From Actinomycetes bacterium (GTDB lineage: Bacteria > Actinomycetota > Acidimicrobiia > Acidimicrobiales > Acidimicrobiaceae): 64,000 nucleotides of DNA. The translations under genes were made by a program, and so were the position numbers. The notes under the pieces are model-generated. The model made no database searches, had not been told where the DNA came from, and saw only the letters and a list, made by a program, of their open reading frames with translations. Shown here one piece after another: positions 28,170-37,346 of the stretch (position 1 is the stretch's first letter; each line of letters begins with the position of its first letter). The stretch is from positions 62,001 through 126,000 of the forward strand of contig JAKAQR010000002.1 of the NCBI GenBank assembly GCA_021819725.1, read 5' to 3'.

Positions 28170-30272
28170 CTAGCGTGAGCGACCGCGGCTCAAGGCATCC
28201 CGTTCGCGATACAATCCGAGCTGCTCATCCATGATACGGTCTCTCCCTCGGCGATCATCGAATCCGAGCTCTTCCGCCCGATCATAGATGCTACTCAACG
28301 TCGTGGTGACAGCACGAAGCTGATAGAGCTTCTCTCCATGAAACCGACCGTTTGTCCTGGCGAGTTCTACGCGTCGGGCCAGTGAGATCGTACTCGTGGG
28401 CTGCGCATCCAACCAACTCACTCCGTGGCCGTCGGTATTGAGACGTAAATGATGAACCAGCTCGCTCAGTTGTTGCTGACATAGATAGGCGCGCTCGATC
28501 CTGCTCACATCCTTCCCATCGAGAGGGCCAAACACCACTAGGCGTCGATCATTGGACTCTGCAGAAAAGCCCACCGGTCGCGCCCCACGGGTCGGTACCG
28601 TCTCGATCGTTTCGCCGATTTGGACTTCAAGATGACGGTCGTGGGCGGCTACGATTCTACCACCACGGCCATCTGGCATCGCCACTGGCTCACCCCGGAA
28701 GAACGGTCGTGAACCCACACGACCGACTACCGCCTCGGGCATCTGTCTGCCGACTTCCCTGCGCAGTTTGGCGCTAAGCCCTGGTGAGGAGGCAGCGAAG
28801 GTGACATCTTCCTTGCATTCTGCGCGCACCCAATCGACACAATCGGCGACAAACGCCTTCCATAAAGCGACCGAACTCTCCGCCAACACAAGGCTCTTAC
28901 CCTCATCGTTGCGCAGTCCAAGCATCGTCGCCGTACCCGATCCATGGATCGACGTTCCTGGACTCCGCACCACTGTCCTTCCCTGCCTGACCATGTCACC
29001 GAATTCAGAAGGGGGCAACGCGTTCACATCAACCACGAGCGTTGTCCCATGGATCGATTGGCGATATTGACCAAAGCTGTTGACCAGCGTCGCCTCCTGC
29101 GAGGTTCGCGTCTCCACGGTTACTCGATCCCCTGGACGCAACCCTGCCCCTTCAAGTGCCGCAACCATCGGAATCACCTCACGCGAGGCGAAGACTTCTT
29201 CCAGATGTTTCGTTGGGACATCCATCAAAGCTAACCGCTCTGTGACCGGCAACGAACGATAGGCTTGACAGAGCGATCCGTCAAGCCCCGTCCTCTTGTC
29301 ACCAAGCATGATCCCCTCACCTCTCATGAGCCGTAGAGCCCGTTGCTCCCCCAACGCAGCACGAAGCGCCCTCTCCTTCGCAGTCAATAGGTCCGTTGCA
29401 CCCCGTTCTATCGCCTTGACCAACTCGTTGAGGAGCGGATCGTTCACACGAACGGCAGCTCTCGCTTCACCGGCAAGGACAGGTGACACTGCCAACTCCA
29501 GGGGCGCCGACCGAGCCTCACTCTCCCAACGCGCACGGAGCTCCGACTGCACCTGTGGAACCTTGTCTTGGCGGGTGCTCAGGGCCGCCAACTGACGCAT
29601 GCGTCCAGAACCATGATCCCCGCTGAAACGGATGACCTCATGGCGCCGCTTGGAAAACACTGCATTGAGGCCTACAGCCTGCCCCGTCACCCGCCACGAT
29701 CCAAGGCCTTGGCCAATGAGCGTAATCCCAAATGCCTCGAGTTCGTGAGCCAATTCGGTCCGGTAGCACAGTTCCCAGACAGGGAGGCCACGTGCCCAAT
29801 GTGCGTGTTCAAGGGCGACCCTTCGCCCGTCTACATCGGCATGATTCAGGACAACAAGGTGGGAATGAAGATGCGGATCACCAGCGCGAGAGAGTCGATG
29901 CCCGACATCGTAGGCGACCACCCCCTCAACCGGTCTGATCACCCCGTGAATGGTTTTCGCTGCATCAAACTCGGATATCACCGCAAACGTACGGCGAACG
30001 GCAACATGGTGGGCCGCCTCAATCTGGATTCGCTCCGCCTCCGGCGCCAATGCCCAGCGGACCGAGACAGCCTTGGGGGCAGCGATCGTAAAATCCAAAG
30101 CTTTGATGGGGTGACGGATGGTCGTCGCAGCACTACCAAGGTCCACGAGGTCAACGGGAGCATCCGGCTGGCACCCCATGCCGAGCCGGCTGACCACACC
30201 GACTTCATCACACAACTCCCGCTGTACGTAGTAATCGAGAGAGCCTCGAATCTTGAAAAGGCGCAACCCCAC
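28170..30272 (-). CDS. MOBF (TrwC/TraI) relaxase-domain protein without recognisable helicase motif
   Basis: A 700-residue protein. The first 230 residues form a TrwC-type relaxase: tyrosines 14 and 15 in SLDYYVQ, FTIAAPKAVSVRWAL (61-75), and the metal-binding histidines His125, His136 and His138 in GHRLSRAGDPHLHSHLVV. Such enzymes nick conjugative DNA at an origin of transfer and stay linked through tyrosine. In classical TrwC/TraI a RecD-like helicase with Walker A follows. Here residues 300-700 show no GxxGxGKT/S-like motif. No coupling protein, secretion genes or oriT are seen in the flanks. The GTG at 30272 starts inside a short inverted repeat. It may be a remnant of an integrated element or a chromosomal domesticated relaxase. 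Confidence 0.82.
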   Translation of the reverse strand: MGLRLFKIRGSLDYYVQRELCDEVGVVSRLGMGCQPDAPVDLVDLGSAATTIRHPIKALDFTIAAPKAVSVRWALAPEAERIQIEAAHHVAVRRTFAVISEFDAAKTIHGVIRPVEGVVAYDVGHRLSRAGDPHLHSHLVVLNHADVDGRRVALEHAHWARGLPVWELCYRTELAHELEAFGITLIGQGLGSWRVTGQAVGLNAVFSKRRHEVIRFSGDHGSGRMRQLAALSTRQDKVPQVQSELRARWESEARSAPLELAVSPVLAGEARAAVRVNDPLLNELVKAIERGATDLLTAKERALRAALGEQRALRLMRGEGIMLGDKRTGLDGSLCQAYRSLPVTERLALMDVPTKHLEEVFASREVIPMVAALEGAGLRPGDRVTVETRTSQEATLVNSFGQYRQSIHGTTLVVDVNALPPSEFGDMVRQGRTVVRSPGTSIHGSGTATMLGLRNDEGKSLVLAESSVALWKAFVADCVDWVRAECKEDVTFAASSPGLSAKLRREVGRQMPEAVVGRVGSRPFFRGEPVAMPDGRGGRIVAAHDRHLEVQIGETIETVPTRGARPVGFSAESNDRRLVVFGPLDGKDVSRIERAYLCQQQLSELVHHLRLNTDGHGVSWLDAQPTSTISLARRVELARTNGRFHGEKLYQLRAVTTTLSSIYDRAEELGFDDRRGRDRIMDEQLGLYRERDALSRGRSR

Positions 30273-30302
30273 CCCCTTGGTTTCTCACCATTGAGGGTGG
30301 GG
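30267..30302. repeat. inverted repeat at the relaxase gene start
   Basis: Arms CCCCACCC (30267-30274) and GGGTGGGG (30295-30302) are separated by 20 bases and cover the relaxase GTG start. It could hide the ribosome site in the mRNA or be a binding site for the relaxase itself. The arms are short, so chance is possible. Confidence 0.35.
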
Positions 30303-30418
30303 CTTCCACCAATCGACCGGCCCGAGATCGGGCCCGACTACTATTCGTAACCTTGCGTTATCCCCACGGACCCCGACGCATATCCCTGCGAGAAGCAGGA
30401 CGCGCCAAGGATGGCTGC

Positions 30419-31780
30419 CTAGAGCGCTGCTTGTGCCGCCTCAAAAGCCTCCCGGAGAATAGCGACCATCTCATCGAACTGCTCAGAATCACAGACAAGC
30501 GGTGGCGAGAGCTGGACCACAGGATCACCACGATCATCAGCCCGGCAGATCAATCCAAGTTCGAAAAGCTTTGGTGTCAAGATCCCACGCAGGAGCCGCT
30601 CTGACTCGTCATCGTTGAACGTCTCCCGAGTGCTCTTGTCCTTGACCAACTCGATGCCGTAGAAGAAACCAGTACCTCGAATCTCTCCCACGATATCGAG
30701 GTCAGCCAGGGTCTCGAGCTTTGCCCGAAACTCACCTTCCTTGCCACGGACGTGGTCAAGAAGCTGATCACGTTCAAAAATATCGAGGTTTGCGAGCGCT
30801 ACCGCCGCGCTAACCGGATGTCCAGCAAACGTGATGCCATGAAGGAAGCTATTCTGCTCCTTCAAGAACGGCTCCATGAGGCGGTCAGAGGCCAACATCG
30901 CACCGATCGGAGAGTATCCAGAGGTCAATCCCTTGGCGCAGGTAATAATATCGGGTTGGTAGCCATATTTTTGTGCACCAAACCAATAACCGAGGCGGCC
31001 AAAAGCGGTGATCACCTCGTCGGAGACGAGCAAAATATCGTACTTATCGCAGATCTCTCGCACCCGCTGGAAGTATCCCGGCGCTGGCGTGAAGCAACCT
31101 CCCGCATTCTGGACTGGCTCAAGAAAAACAGCGGCCACCGTCTCTGGCCCTTCGAACTCAATTCGCTGCTCAATATCGTCGGCACAGGCCAGATTGCACT
31201 GGTCAAGCATCGCACAGTCAACACAACGATAGTGATTCGTGTTTTGCACCTTGATGGCCCCGGGGACAAGCGGCTCAAATGGAGTCTTGATGCCCGGGAG
31301 ACCTGTCAACGATAGCGCACCAAAGGTGGTCCCGTGATAGGAGAGGTTGCGAGAGATCACCTTGGTCTTCTCTGGCTTGCCGATGAGTTTGAAGTACTGC
31401 CGTGCCAACTTCCAGGCTGACTCGACCGCTTCAGATCCACCAGTCGTAAAGAACACGCGATTAATATCGCCGGGGGCGATCGCTGCCAGTCGATCGGCAA
31501 GCTCCACTGCCGGCTGATGAGCATAACTCCACAGTGGGAAGTAGGCCAACTCGCTCGCCTGCTTCGCGGCCGCTTCAGCCAACTCAGTACGCCCGTGACC
31601 GACCTGAACCACAAAGAGCCCGGCCAGTCCATCGAGATAACGCTTGCCTTTGCTGTCATAGACATAGGGCCCCTGGCCCCGCACCATCACTGGCACCTCG
31701 TGATCGGCGTACGAAGACATTCGCGTAAAATGCATCCAAAGATGTCGTTTGGCTGATTCTGAAAGCTCTTCTGTATTCAT
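30419..31780 (-). CDS. class III aminotransferase (putrescine/GABA--pyruvate type)
   Basis: A 453-residue PLP enzyme like SpuC-type omega-transaminases, moving an amino group from a diamine or amino acid to pyruvate. Motifs: TTGGSEAVESAWKLARQY, NLSYHGTTFGALSLTG, VFLEPVQNAGG, VSDEVITAFGRLG and the Schiff-base lysine in ITCAKGLTSGYSPIGAM. Between them an insert HYRCVDCAMLDQCNLACADD places four cysteines in a C-x2-C-x5-C-x3-C pattern that is odd for this family and could bind a metal. Neighbouring aldehyde dehydrogenase, GABA aminotransferase and PuuB-like genes point to putrescine breakdown. The ATG is preceded by GAGG-like purines. Confidence 0.9.
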   Translation of the reverse strand: MNTEELSESAKRHLWMHFTRMSSYADHEVPVMVRGQGPYVYDSKGKRYLDGLAGLFVVQVGHGRTELAEAAAKQASELAYFPLWSYAHQPAVELADRLAAIAPGDINRVFFTTGGSEAVESAWKLARQYFKLIGKPEKTKVISRNLSYHGTTFGALSLTGLPGIKTPFEPLVPGAIKVQNTNHYRCVDCAMLDQCNLACADDIEQRIEFEGPETVAAVFLEPVQNAGGCFTPAPGYFQRVREICDKYDILLVSDEVITAFGRLGYWFGAQKYGYQPDIITCAKGLTSGYSPIGAMLASDRLMEPFLKEQNSFLHGITFAGHPVSAAVALANLDIFERDQLLDHVRGKEGEFRAKLETLADLDIVGEIRGTGFFYGIELVKDKSTRETFNDDESERLLRGILTPKLFELGLICRADDRGDPVVQLSPPLVCDSEQFDEMVAILREAFEAAQAAL

Positions 31781-31978
31781 TCCCTCTTGTCTCCTTCTCT
31801 GGGCACTTGGTGTGCCACATCTCCTTTGACACCCGTGGTGTCAGATCTCCTCACGGCGCTCAGAACGCCTGCTCAACACGCGTTCAGCTCGAACCGCTGA
31901 TGGAGCTATTGGTGGGTCTCTACGGTGCCACGCTAGCAGAACAAACCACCATCATCAACCGCACAAGAACTCCGCCTG

Positions 31979-32425
31979 CTAACGTGTCCCCCAGCTGTAG
32001 GTCTGCTTCTCCAATCTCAGGTACACATTCACCTCAGCGGAGACAACTCCCTCGAGTGTTCGTATACGATCGCTCATGAGCTCGAGAAGGTGCTCATCAT
32101 TCTCGCACACCACCTCAAGGAGAAGATCATACCGACCAGCGGCAATGACCACATAATCAACCTCCGGCAAGGCTGCACACTGCTCTGCGACAGACGATAA
32201 CGTACCAGTTACCTTGAGTCCAATCATGGCCTGGCGCATAAACCCAACTCTCGTTGGATCGGTAACCGCCACGATTTGCATCACGCCGTTATCGATGAGT
32301 CGCTGAACCCGCTGACGGACCGCCGCCTCAGATAGGCCAACCACCTTGGCAAGAGCGGCATATGATGCGCGACCATCCTCCTGCAAGAGTTCAATCAAAC
32401 GCTTCGACGTCCCATCAAGGGTCAT
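31979..32425 (-). CDS. Lrp/AsnC-family transcriptional regulator
   Basis: About 148 residues from the ATG at 32425: helix-turn-helix RASYAALAKVVGLSEAAVRQRVQRL, then a RAM/ligand domain (VGFMRQAMIGLKVTG, VDYVVIAAGRYDLLLEVVCEND). The frame is open to 32566, but those 47 extra residues look unlike coding sequence. Neither start has a strong ribosome site, so the N-terminus is uncertain. Lrp-type proteins sense amino acids. Its position between an aminotransferase and an aldehyde dehydrogenase suggests it controls the polyamine/GABA genes. Confidence 0.88.
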   Translation of the reverse strand: MTLDGTSKRLIELLQEDGRASYAALAKVVGLSEAAVRQRVQRLIDNGVMQIVAVTDPTRVGFMRQAMIGLKVTGTLSSVAEQCAALPEVDYVVIAAGRYDLLLEVVCENDEHLLELMSDRIRTLEGVVSAEVNVYLRLEKQTYSWGTR

Positions 32426-32566
32426 CGCCGGGTGTCCACTCGGACTCTGATCCCGGATTGGCGGCAACCCCTGACCACGGATCAACGGGAACGTGCGTTC
32501 TACCTTCCCAGCTTCACTACGATTCGCCAAGCGCCATCCCCCTCTCCTGTCCTCTCCGTTGTCCAC

Positions 32567-32925
32567 CTATGTGACCGTTTGGTCAGCATCCTAACACTTC
32601 ATAACGATCAGCGACAGCCGCCTGCGAACCGCCTCATCGCTGAACCAACCACATCGCGCAACGAACACAGGACCCACGTCCTGGTGAGGACCGCACGCCT
32701 ACCTAGATAAGAGCTACCACAACGATACAACTATTCTTAACCATATTTTAGGCATTGTCAACCGAATACGCACTATTTTTACTGAAATTCTGCGATTTCC
32801 ATCGTAACACCTGCGTGTAGGACTGAGATGGTGTAAGGTAAGGGGGGAGTGGGCTCATAGCCCAGATGGTTCCGTCAACAGCGCTCGTGATGCGGATCGT
32901 CATCGAAGCACTGGGTAAAGACCAG
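32567..32925. other. AT-rich intergenic region between Lrp-type regulator and aldehyde dehydrogenase
   Basis: No gene is supported. The stretch 32725-32800 is clearly richer in A and T than its surroundings and lies between divergent genes, which suits promoters and Lrp-family binding sites. No specific operator can be called by eye. Confidence 0.4.
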
Positions 32926-32953
32926 CCATAGCAGTATGGCCATAGCAGTATGG
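32926..32953. repeat. tandem 14-bp duplication before the aldehyde dehydrogenase
   Basis: CCATAGCAGTATGG occurs at 32926-32939 and again at 32940-32953, directly before the AGGAGGAGGG ribosome site. Each unit begins CCATA and ends TATGG, so each is itself an inverted repeat, making it a plausible double operator or a small slippage duplication. Confidence 0.7.
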
Positions 32954-32976
32954 CCCAACAAGGAGGAGGGTAGTCC

Positions 32977-34410
32977 ATGAGCGAACAGTTTCACAACTAT
33001 ATCGGCGGCAACTTCGTCGAAGCTAAATCCGATGAGACGATGAAGATCGTGAACCCGTCGACCGGCGAGGTGTACGCAACGTCTCCAGCCTCGCGAGAGG
33101 CAGACATCGATCTCGCTTTCGCGAGCGCAGCTGAAGCCTTCGAGAGTTGGAGAGATTCCACACCTTCAGAACGAAGCCTCATGCTCATTCGATTGGCTGA
33201 TGCTATCGAGGACCACGCCGAGGAGCTTGTCCAAGCGGAGACCACCAATACCGGCAAACCAGTCGGACTCACCATGAGTGAGGAGATTCCACCGATGGCA
33301 GACCAGATCCGCTTCTTTGCTGCCGCTGCTCGCAATCTCGAGGGAAAGAGCGCTGGCGAGTACATGGCTAACCATACTTCCTATATTCGCCGTGAGCCAA
33401 TTGGTGTATGCGCTGCCGTCACGCCATGGAACTATCCGATGATGATGGCCATCTGGAAAATCGGACCGGCGCTAGCGGCAGGCAATACCTTGGTCTTAAA
33501 GCCATCCGACACGACACCCGCAAGTTCTACCATTCTTGCCCGCCTCATCGGCGAGATCTTTCCATCCGGTGTCTTTAACGTCGTCCTCGGTGACCGCGAT
33601 ACTGGACGTATGCTCGTCAGCCATAAGACACCGCAACTGGTTGCAATCACTGGCTCGCTTCGTGCTGGACGAGAGGTTGCGATGGCTGCCGCAGCGGATG
33701 TCAAACGTGTCCACCTAGAACTCGGAGGCAATGCTCCCGTCATCGTCTTCGACGACGCAGATGTTGCCCGAGCCGCCGAAGGCATCGCCGGAGCAGGCTA
33801 CTTCAACGCTGGCCAAGATTGTACCGCAGCCGCGCGAGTGCTGGTCCAGCGAGGAGTGCATGACGCCTTCGTCGAGGCGCTTTCAAAGGCCGCCGCCGAG
33901 ACAAAGACGGGGGCACCGGCGGACGAAGACGCCTACTTTGGTCCCCTGAACAATATCAACCAGTATGACAGAATTCTCGGGCTCGTCGACCGACTGCCTG
34001 ATCACGCAAAGGTGACAGCCGGTGGGGCTCGGATCGATCGAAACGGCTACTTTTTCCCCGCCACCGTCGTAGACAATCTTCGACAGGAGGACGAGATCAT
34101 CCGAAATGAGATTTTTGGGCCGATTATTACCGTCCAAACCTTTGACACAGAAGAGGAGGCGGTCAGGCTCGCCAACGATGTGGAGTATGGCCTCGCATCG
34201 AGCATTTGGACTCGCGATCACGGTACCGCCCTACGCGTATCACGCAATCTCGACTTTGGTGCCGTCTGGATCAACACCCACATACCGATCGTCGGGGAGA
34301 TGCCGCATGGTGGCTTCAAGCACTCAGGTTATGGCAAAGACCTTTCGATGTATGGCTTTGAGGACTACACCCGTATCAAGCACGTGATGAGCTACACCGG
34401 TAAGGATTAA
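32977..34410 (+). CDS. NAD-dependent aldehyde dehydrogenase, gamma-aminobutyraldehyde dehydrogenase-like
   Basis: A 477-residue ALDH-superfamily enzyme. Catalytic Cys282 is in NAGQDCTAA and general-base Glu248 in HLELGGNAP. The Rossmann region has VTPWNYPMMMAIWKIGPALAAGNT and ITGSLRAGR. Similar proteins oxidise 4-aminobutyraldehyde or betaine aldehyde. The context (putrescine aminotransferase on one side, GABA aminotransferase on the other) favours making GABA from putrescine. AGGAGGAGGG six bases before the ATG is a very strong site. A hairpin terminator follows. Confidence 0.9.
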   Translation: MSEQFHNYIGGNFVEAKSDETMKIVNPSTGEVYATSPASREADIDLAFASAAEAFESWRDSTPSERSLMLIRLADAIEDHAEELVQAETTNTGKPVGLTMSEEIPPMADQIRFFAAAARNLEGKSAGEYMANHTSYIRREPIGVCAAVTPWNYPMMMAIWKIGPALAAGNTLVLKPSDTTPASSTILARLIGEIFPSGVFNVVLGDRDTGRMLVSHKTPQLVAITGSLRAGREVAMAAAADVKRVHLELGGNAPVIVFDDADVARAAEGIAGAGYFNAGQDCTAAARVLVQRGVHDAFVEALSKAAAETKTGAPADEDAYFGPLNNINQYDRILGLVDRLPDHAKVTAGGARIDRNGYFFPATVVDNLRQEDEIIRNEIFGPIITVQTFDTEEEAVRLANDVEYGLASSIWTRDHGTALRVSRNLDFGAVWINTHIPIVGEMPHGGFKHSGYGKDLSMYGFEDYTRIKHVMSYTGKD

Positions 34411-34479
34411 CCCCCTACCCGCATACCGCCAAAGGGTTTTCGTGTCCATTGACACATAAATAGGAGACAGACCGAACCC

Positions 34480-34513
34480 AACAAGGCCCTGGATCGCTAT
34501 CCAGGGCCTTGTT
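34480..34513. terminator. hairpin terminator after aldehyde dehydrogenase
   Basis: Arms AACAAGGCCCTGGA (34480-34493) and TCCAGGGCCTTGTT (34500-34513) are perfect with a 6-base loop. It lies between the aldehyde dehydrogenase and the convergent GABA aminotransferase gene. No clear U-run. Confidence 0.7.
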
Positions 34514-34675
34514 GCTACCAGAGATACATGTCGGCGTCGGACGTGGCTCGCAAAAGTCACCCCAAACGCACTGATGGATCAGGCAGTGCGAACAACGTAT
34601 CGCCAACGCCGATCAATCTCGACGCGATCATTGCATCGGCATCACCGTCAGCCATTTAGCGCTCGTATTGGCAGC

Positions 34676-35932
34676 TCACGCAGTTGCCTCGACCGACGCG
34701 CGAAACGCATCGAGCATGGTATCGATCTGCTCTTGCGAGATGATGAGGGGCGGCATCCAGCGGATGATATTACCAAAGGTCCCTGCGTTCATCGCAATAA
34801 TCCGATGGGCCTCAAAGAGCTCCTTCAAAATGGCGGTGGTCCGTGCTGCATCTGGCGCTCCAGTCACCGGGTCGACAATCTCTACTCCAACCATCAAACC
34901 CAGCGAACGAATCTTCCCAATCTCCTTCCGTGACTCGGCAATACGGCGCAACCCTTCACTGAGCTGCTCCCCTCGTTGAGCAGCGTTCTCGACGAGACCC
35001 TCCTCCTGAATGACATCAAGGGTTGCGATTGCCGCCGCAACGCCTATGGGATTCGCACCATAGGTTCCACCATGACTTCCAACGGTCCACTCCTTCATGA
35101 TGTCATAGGAGGAGCCAATCGCTGAGAATGGAAACCCTGACGCGATGCCTTTAGCCATCACAAGAATATCGGGAGTGACGCCCGCATGATCGAGGGCGAA
35201 CATACGCCCTGTACGTCCAAACCCGGTCTGCACCTCGTCAGCCACAAAAAGGATGCCATGCTGGGTGCAACGTTCGCGAATCGCCTCAAGGAACTCAGTT
35301 GGCGCTGGCAGATATCCACCCTCACCCAAGACCGGCTCGATGACCATCGCTGCGGTCTCACTCGGCGCGGTTTGTGCCGCTAATAAGTAGTCGAGATAAT
35401 CAATCGCTTCACCAACACTCGTGCCATCAGCTCCACCCGCGCGCGGAAAGCCGGGGAATAACGAGACGAACACCCCAGCTGGAAGTGGTTGATAGCCAGC
35501 TCGATAACCAGTTCGGGAGGTGGTCATCGCCATCGCCTGAGCAGTACGCCCATGGAAGCTTCCCTGAAATACGATAATATTGGTACGCTTGGTGTACTGT
35601 CGCGCCAACTTGACCGCAGCCTCCGTGGCCTCGGCGCCAGAGTTGCTATAGAAGAAGGTGTCTATCCCTGCAGGGGTAACGCTCTCCAAACGGTCCGCGA
35701 GTTCCTGCAATCGGTGATGAGTATAGATGTTGACCTGCGCGTGAATGAACTCTTGTGCCTGTTCGGCGATTGCCCTGGCCACCCTGGGGTGGCTGTGACC
35801 CGTCGATGTCACCGCAATGCCCGACGTTGCATCGAGATAACGAGTACCCTCGGTGTCGAAGACGTACGCACCCTCTCCACGCACAACCGTCAGTGGGGTG
35901 AGTTTTGACCAGACTGGTGCTAAATATGCCAC
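34676..35932 (-). CDS. 4-aminobutyrate-type aminotransferase
   Basis: About 418 residues, class III PLP aminotransferase. Motifs: FYSNSGAEATEAAVKLARQYT, FQGSFHGRTAQAMAMTTS, FVADEVQTGFGRTGRMFALDH and the PLP lysine in LVMAKGIASGFPFSAIG. GabT enzymes turn GABA and 2-oxoglutarate into succinic semialdehyde and glutamate. Acetylornithine aminotransferases are similar but context favours GABA. The GTG at 35932 is chosen over the open upstream frame because AAAGGAGG lies five bases before it and a promoter-like pair lies just upstream. Its gene partly follows a PuuB-like oxidase on the same strand. Confidence 0.88.
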   Translation of the reverse strand: MAYLAPVWSKLTPLTVVRGEGAYVFDTEGTRYLDATSGIAVTSTGHSHPRVARAIAEQAQEFIHAQVNIYTHHRLQELADRLESVTPAGIDTFFYSNSGAEATEAAVKLARQYTKRTNIIVFQGSFHGRTAQAMAMTTSRTGYRAGYQPLPAGVFVSLFPGFPRAGGADGTSVGEAIDYLDYLLAAQTAPSETAAMVIEPVLGEGGYLPAPTEFLEAIRERCTQHGILFVADEVQTGFGRTGRMFALDHAGVTPDILVMAKGIASGFPFSAIGSSYDIMKEWTVGSHGGTYGANPIGVAAAIATLDVIQEEGLVENAAQRGEQLSEGLRRIAESRKEIGKIRSLGLMVGVEIVDPVTGAPDAARTTAILKELFEAHRIIAMNAGTFGNIIRWMPPLIISQEQIDTMLDAFRASVEATA

Positions 35933-35954
35933 ATTTCCTCCTTTGTCTACTGAA

Positions 35955-35983
35955 TGTATAATGACCTTATCCAACTTGACCAA
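35955..35983 (-). promoter_or_regulatory. candidate sigma-70-type promoter for the GABA aminotransferase
   Basis: On the minus strand TTGGTC (35978-35983) and TATACA (35955-35960) are 17 bases apart. Transcription would start near 35948, giving a short leader with AAAGGAGG before the GTG at 35932. The promoter would overlap the end of the PuuB-like gene. Confidence 0.4.
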
Positions 35984-37316
35984 TTAAGGCGCGCCTCAAG
36001 GTGTCAAGAAACCGTACCGGAACGCCATGTTGCTCACCGATGTCGACGAGTTGGGTCATCAGTAGCCCCGCGTTAATCCCTAGGTAGCGCAGAGGTTCTG
36101 GCTCCCATACACGCGGAGCGCGCTCAAAGATGGCGTGCACGGCTGGAAGTTTTTGGGGAGAGAGCAGCCCTTGGGTGACGAGCCTACCCATCAGGTTGGT
36201 CATTGCAACACCGTCGCCAGCGTACCCGTACACCTTGGTAACCCCGGCCGACTCATCGACATCAATACGCGGGAACCAGTCTCTGGTCACTCCAAGCGTA
36301 CCTCCCCAGAAGGCGGGAAACTCGATATCACCAAGGCCTGGCAATAGCTCTAACAGCGTCTGCTCGAGTCGCCGTCGCATCCCCCTACCCCGATCAGGTG
36401 CCGGGGTGATCACCGAACCATAGCCATAGGGGGCACCGCGACCACCAAAGGCGATGCGCCGATCGGCGGTGATCTGTCCATAAATGACCAGATTCCGTTC
36501 ATCGGCGAAACTCAAGCCAAGTTGAGGGCTTCCAATCGCTTCGTACTGCGCATCACTCAGCGGAGCAGTCACCACCATCATCGAATACAGAGGAAGAACC
36601 AACCGGTGCCAATCGGCGAATTGAGCGGTGTACGACTCCGTGGCGAGGACGATTGCACCCGCTTGCACGGTATGTCCGTTGGCCACCAACGCATGGTCTC
36701 CGATACTGCTGACGTTCGTACCCTCATAGATCCGCACGCCGAACTCCTCGAGTCGATCGGCAAGACCACGCACCAATCTTGCTGGTTGCACCGTTGCACA
36801 CTGTGGCTCATGCACGGACCCAATGACGTGCCTTGCCCTCAGGGAACGATCGGTTCCACGCGCATCCAACAGGGTTGTTCCGTCCTTGACTTCGCGCCGC
36901 AGCCGCTGCCATTGCACACGATCCCTGGCAAGGACCAGCGTGCCTGCCTTCGTGAAATCGCACTCGATATGGAGCTGATCGACCTGCTGGGCGATCTCAT
37001 CGACTGTCTCTGCGAGTGCGCGCCACAGTTCGTCCGCGAGTTGTGTGCCATAGAGCCGTTCCACCTTCGAAGCCGGGACGGGAAAGAGACTGGAGACCCA
37101 ACCACCGTTGCGTCCCGACGCCCCAAAACCGACATAGTCACGCTCAAAGACAGCGATCCGAAGCGTGGGATCAAGTGCAGCAAGATACCGCCCTGTCCAT
37201 AATCCTGTCAGCCCTCCGCCAACGATCGCGACATCAACGTGCAGCGACGATTGCAGCGATGCCCGCGGGGTGATATCACCTAGCTGCTGTAACCAAAAGC
37301 TCGGACCAGTTACCAC
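35967..37316 (-). CDS. FAD-dependent oxidoreductase, gamma-glutamylputrescine oxidase-like
   Basis: A 449-residue DAO-fold flavoprotein. It has VDVAIVGGGLTGLWTGRYL, then FERDYVGFGASGRNGGWVSS, typical of the PuuB/OrdL group, and a C-terminal GYAGDGVAMTNLMGRLVTQGLL. PuuB oxidises gamma-glutamylputrescine, and relatives oxidise other amines or amino acids. No glutamylputrescine synthetase gene is in the window, so the substrate stays open. GTG start. It lies between the alanine dehydrogenase and GABA aminotransferase genes on the same strand. Confidence 0.85.
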   Translation of the reverse strand: MVTGPSFWLQQLGDITPRASLQSSLHVDVAIVGGGLTGLWTGRYLAALDPTLRIAVFERDYVGFGASGRNGGWVSSLFPVPASKVERLYGTQLADELWRALAETVDEIAQQVDQLHIECDFTKAGTLVLARDRVQWQRLRREVKDGTTLLDARGTDRSLRARHVIGSVHEPQCATVQPARLVRGLADRLEEFGVRIYEGTNVSSIGDHALVANGHTVQAGAIVLATESYTAQFADWHRLVLPLYSMMVVTAPLSDAQYEAIGSPQLGLSFADERNLVIYGQITADRRIAFGGRGAPYGYGSVITPAPDRGRGMRRRLEQTLLELLPGLGDIEFPAFWGGTLGVTRDWFPRIDVDESAGVTKVYGYAGDGVAMTNLMGRLVTQGLLSPQKLPAVHAIFERAPRVWEPEPLRYLGINAGLLMTQLVDIGEQHGVPVRFLDTLRRALIGQVG

Positions 37317-37346
37317 GGGCTATCGCTCAATCATCAAATAGTGCCG

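Noticed and set aside
29568..30350. 260-codon plus-strand frame
   Set aside because: Antisense to the relaxase domain whose catalytic motifs are clear; composition is that of a shadow frame.
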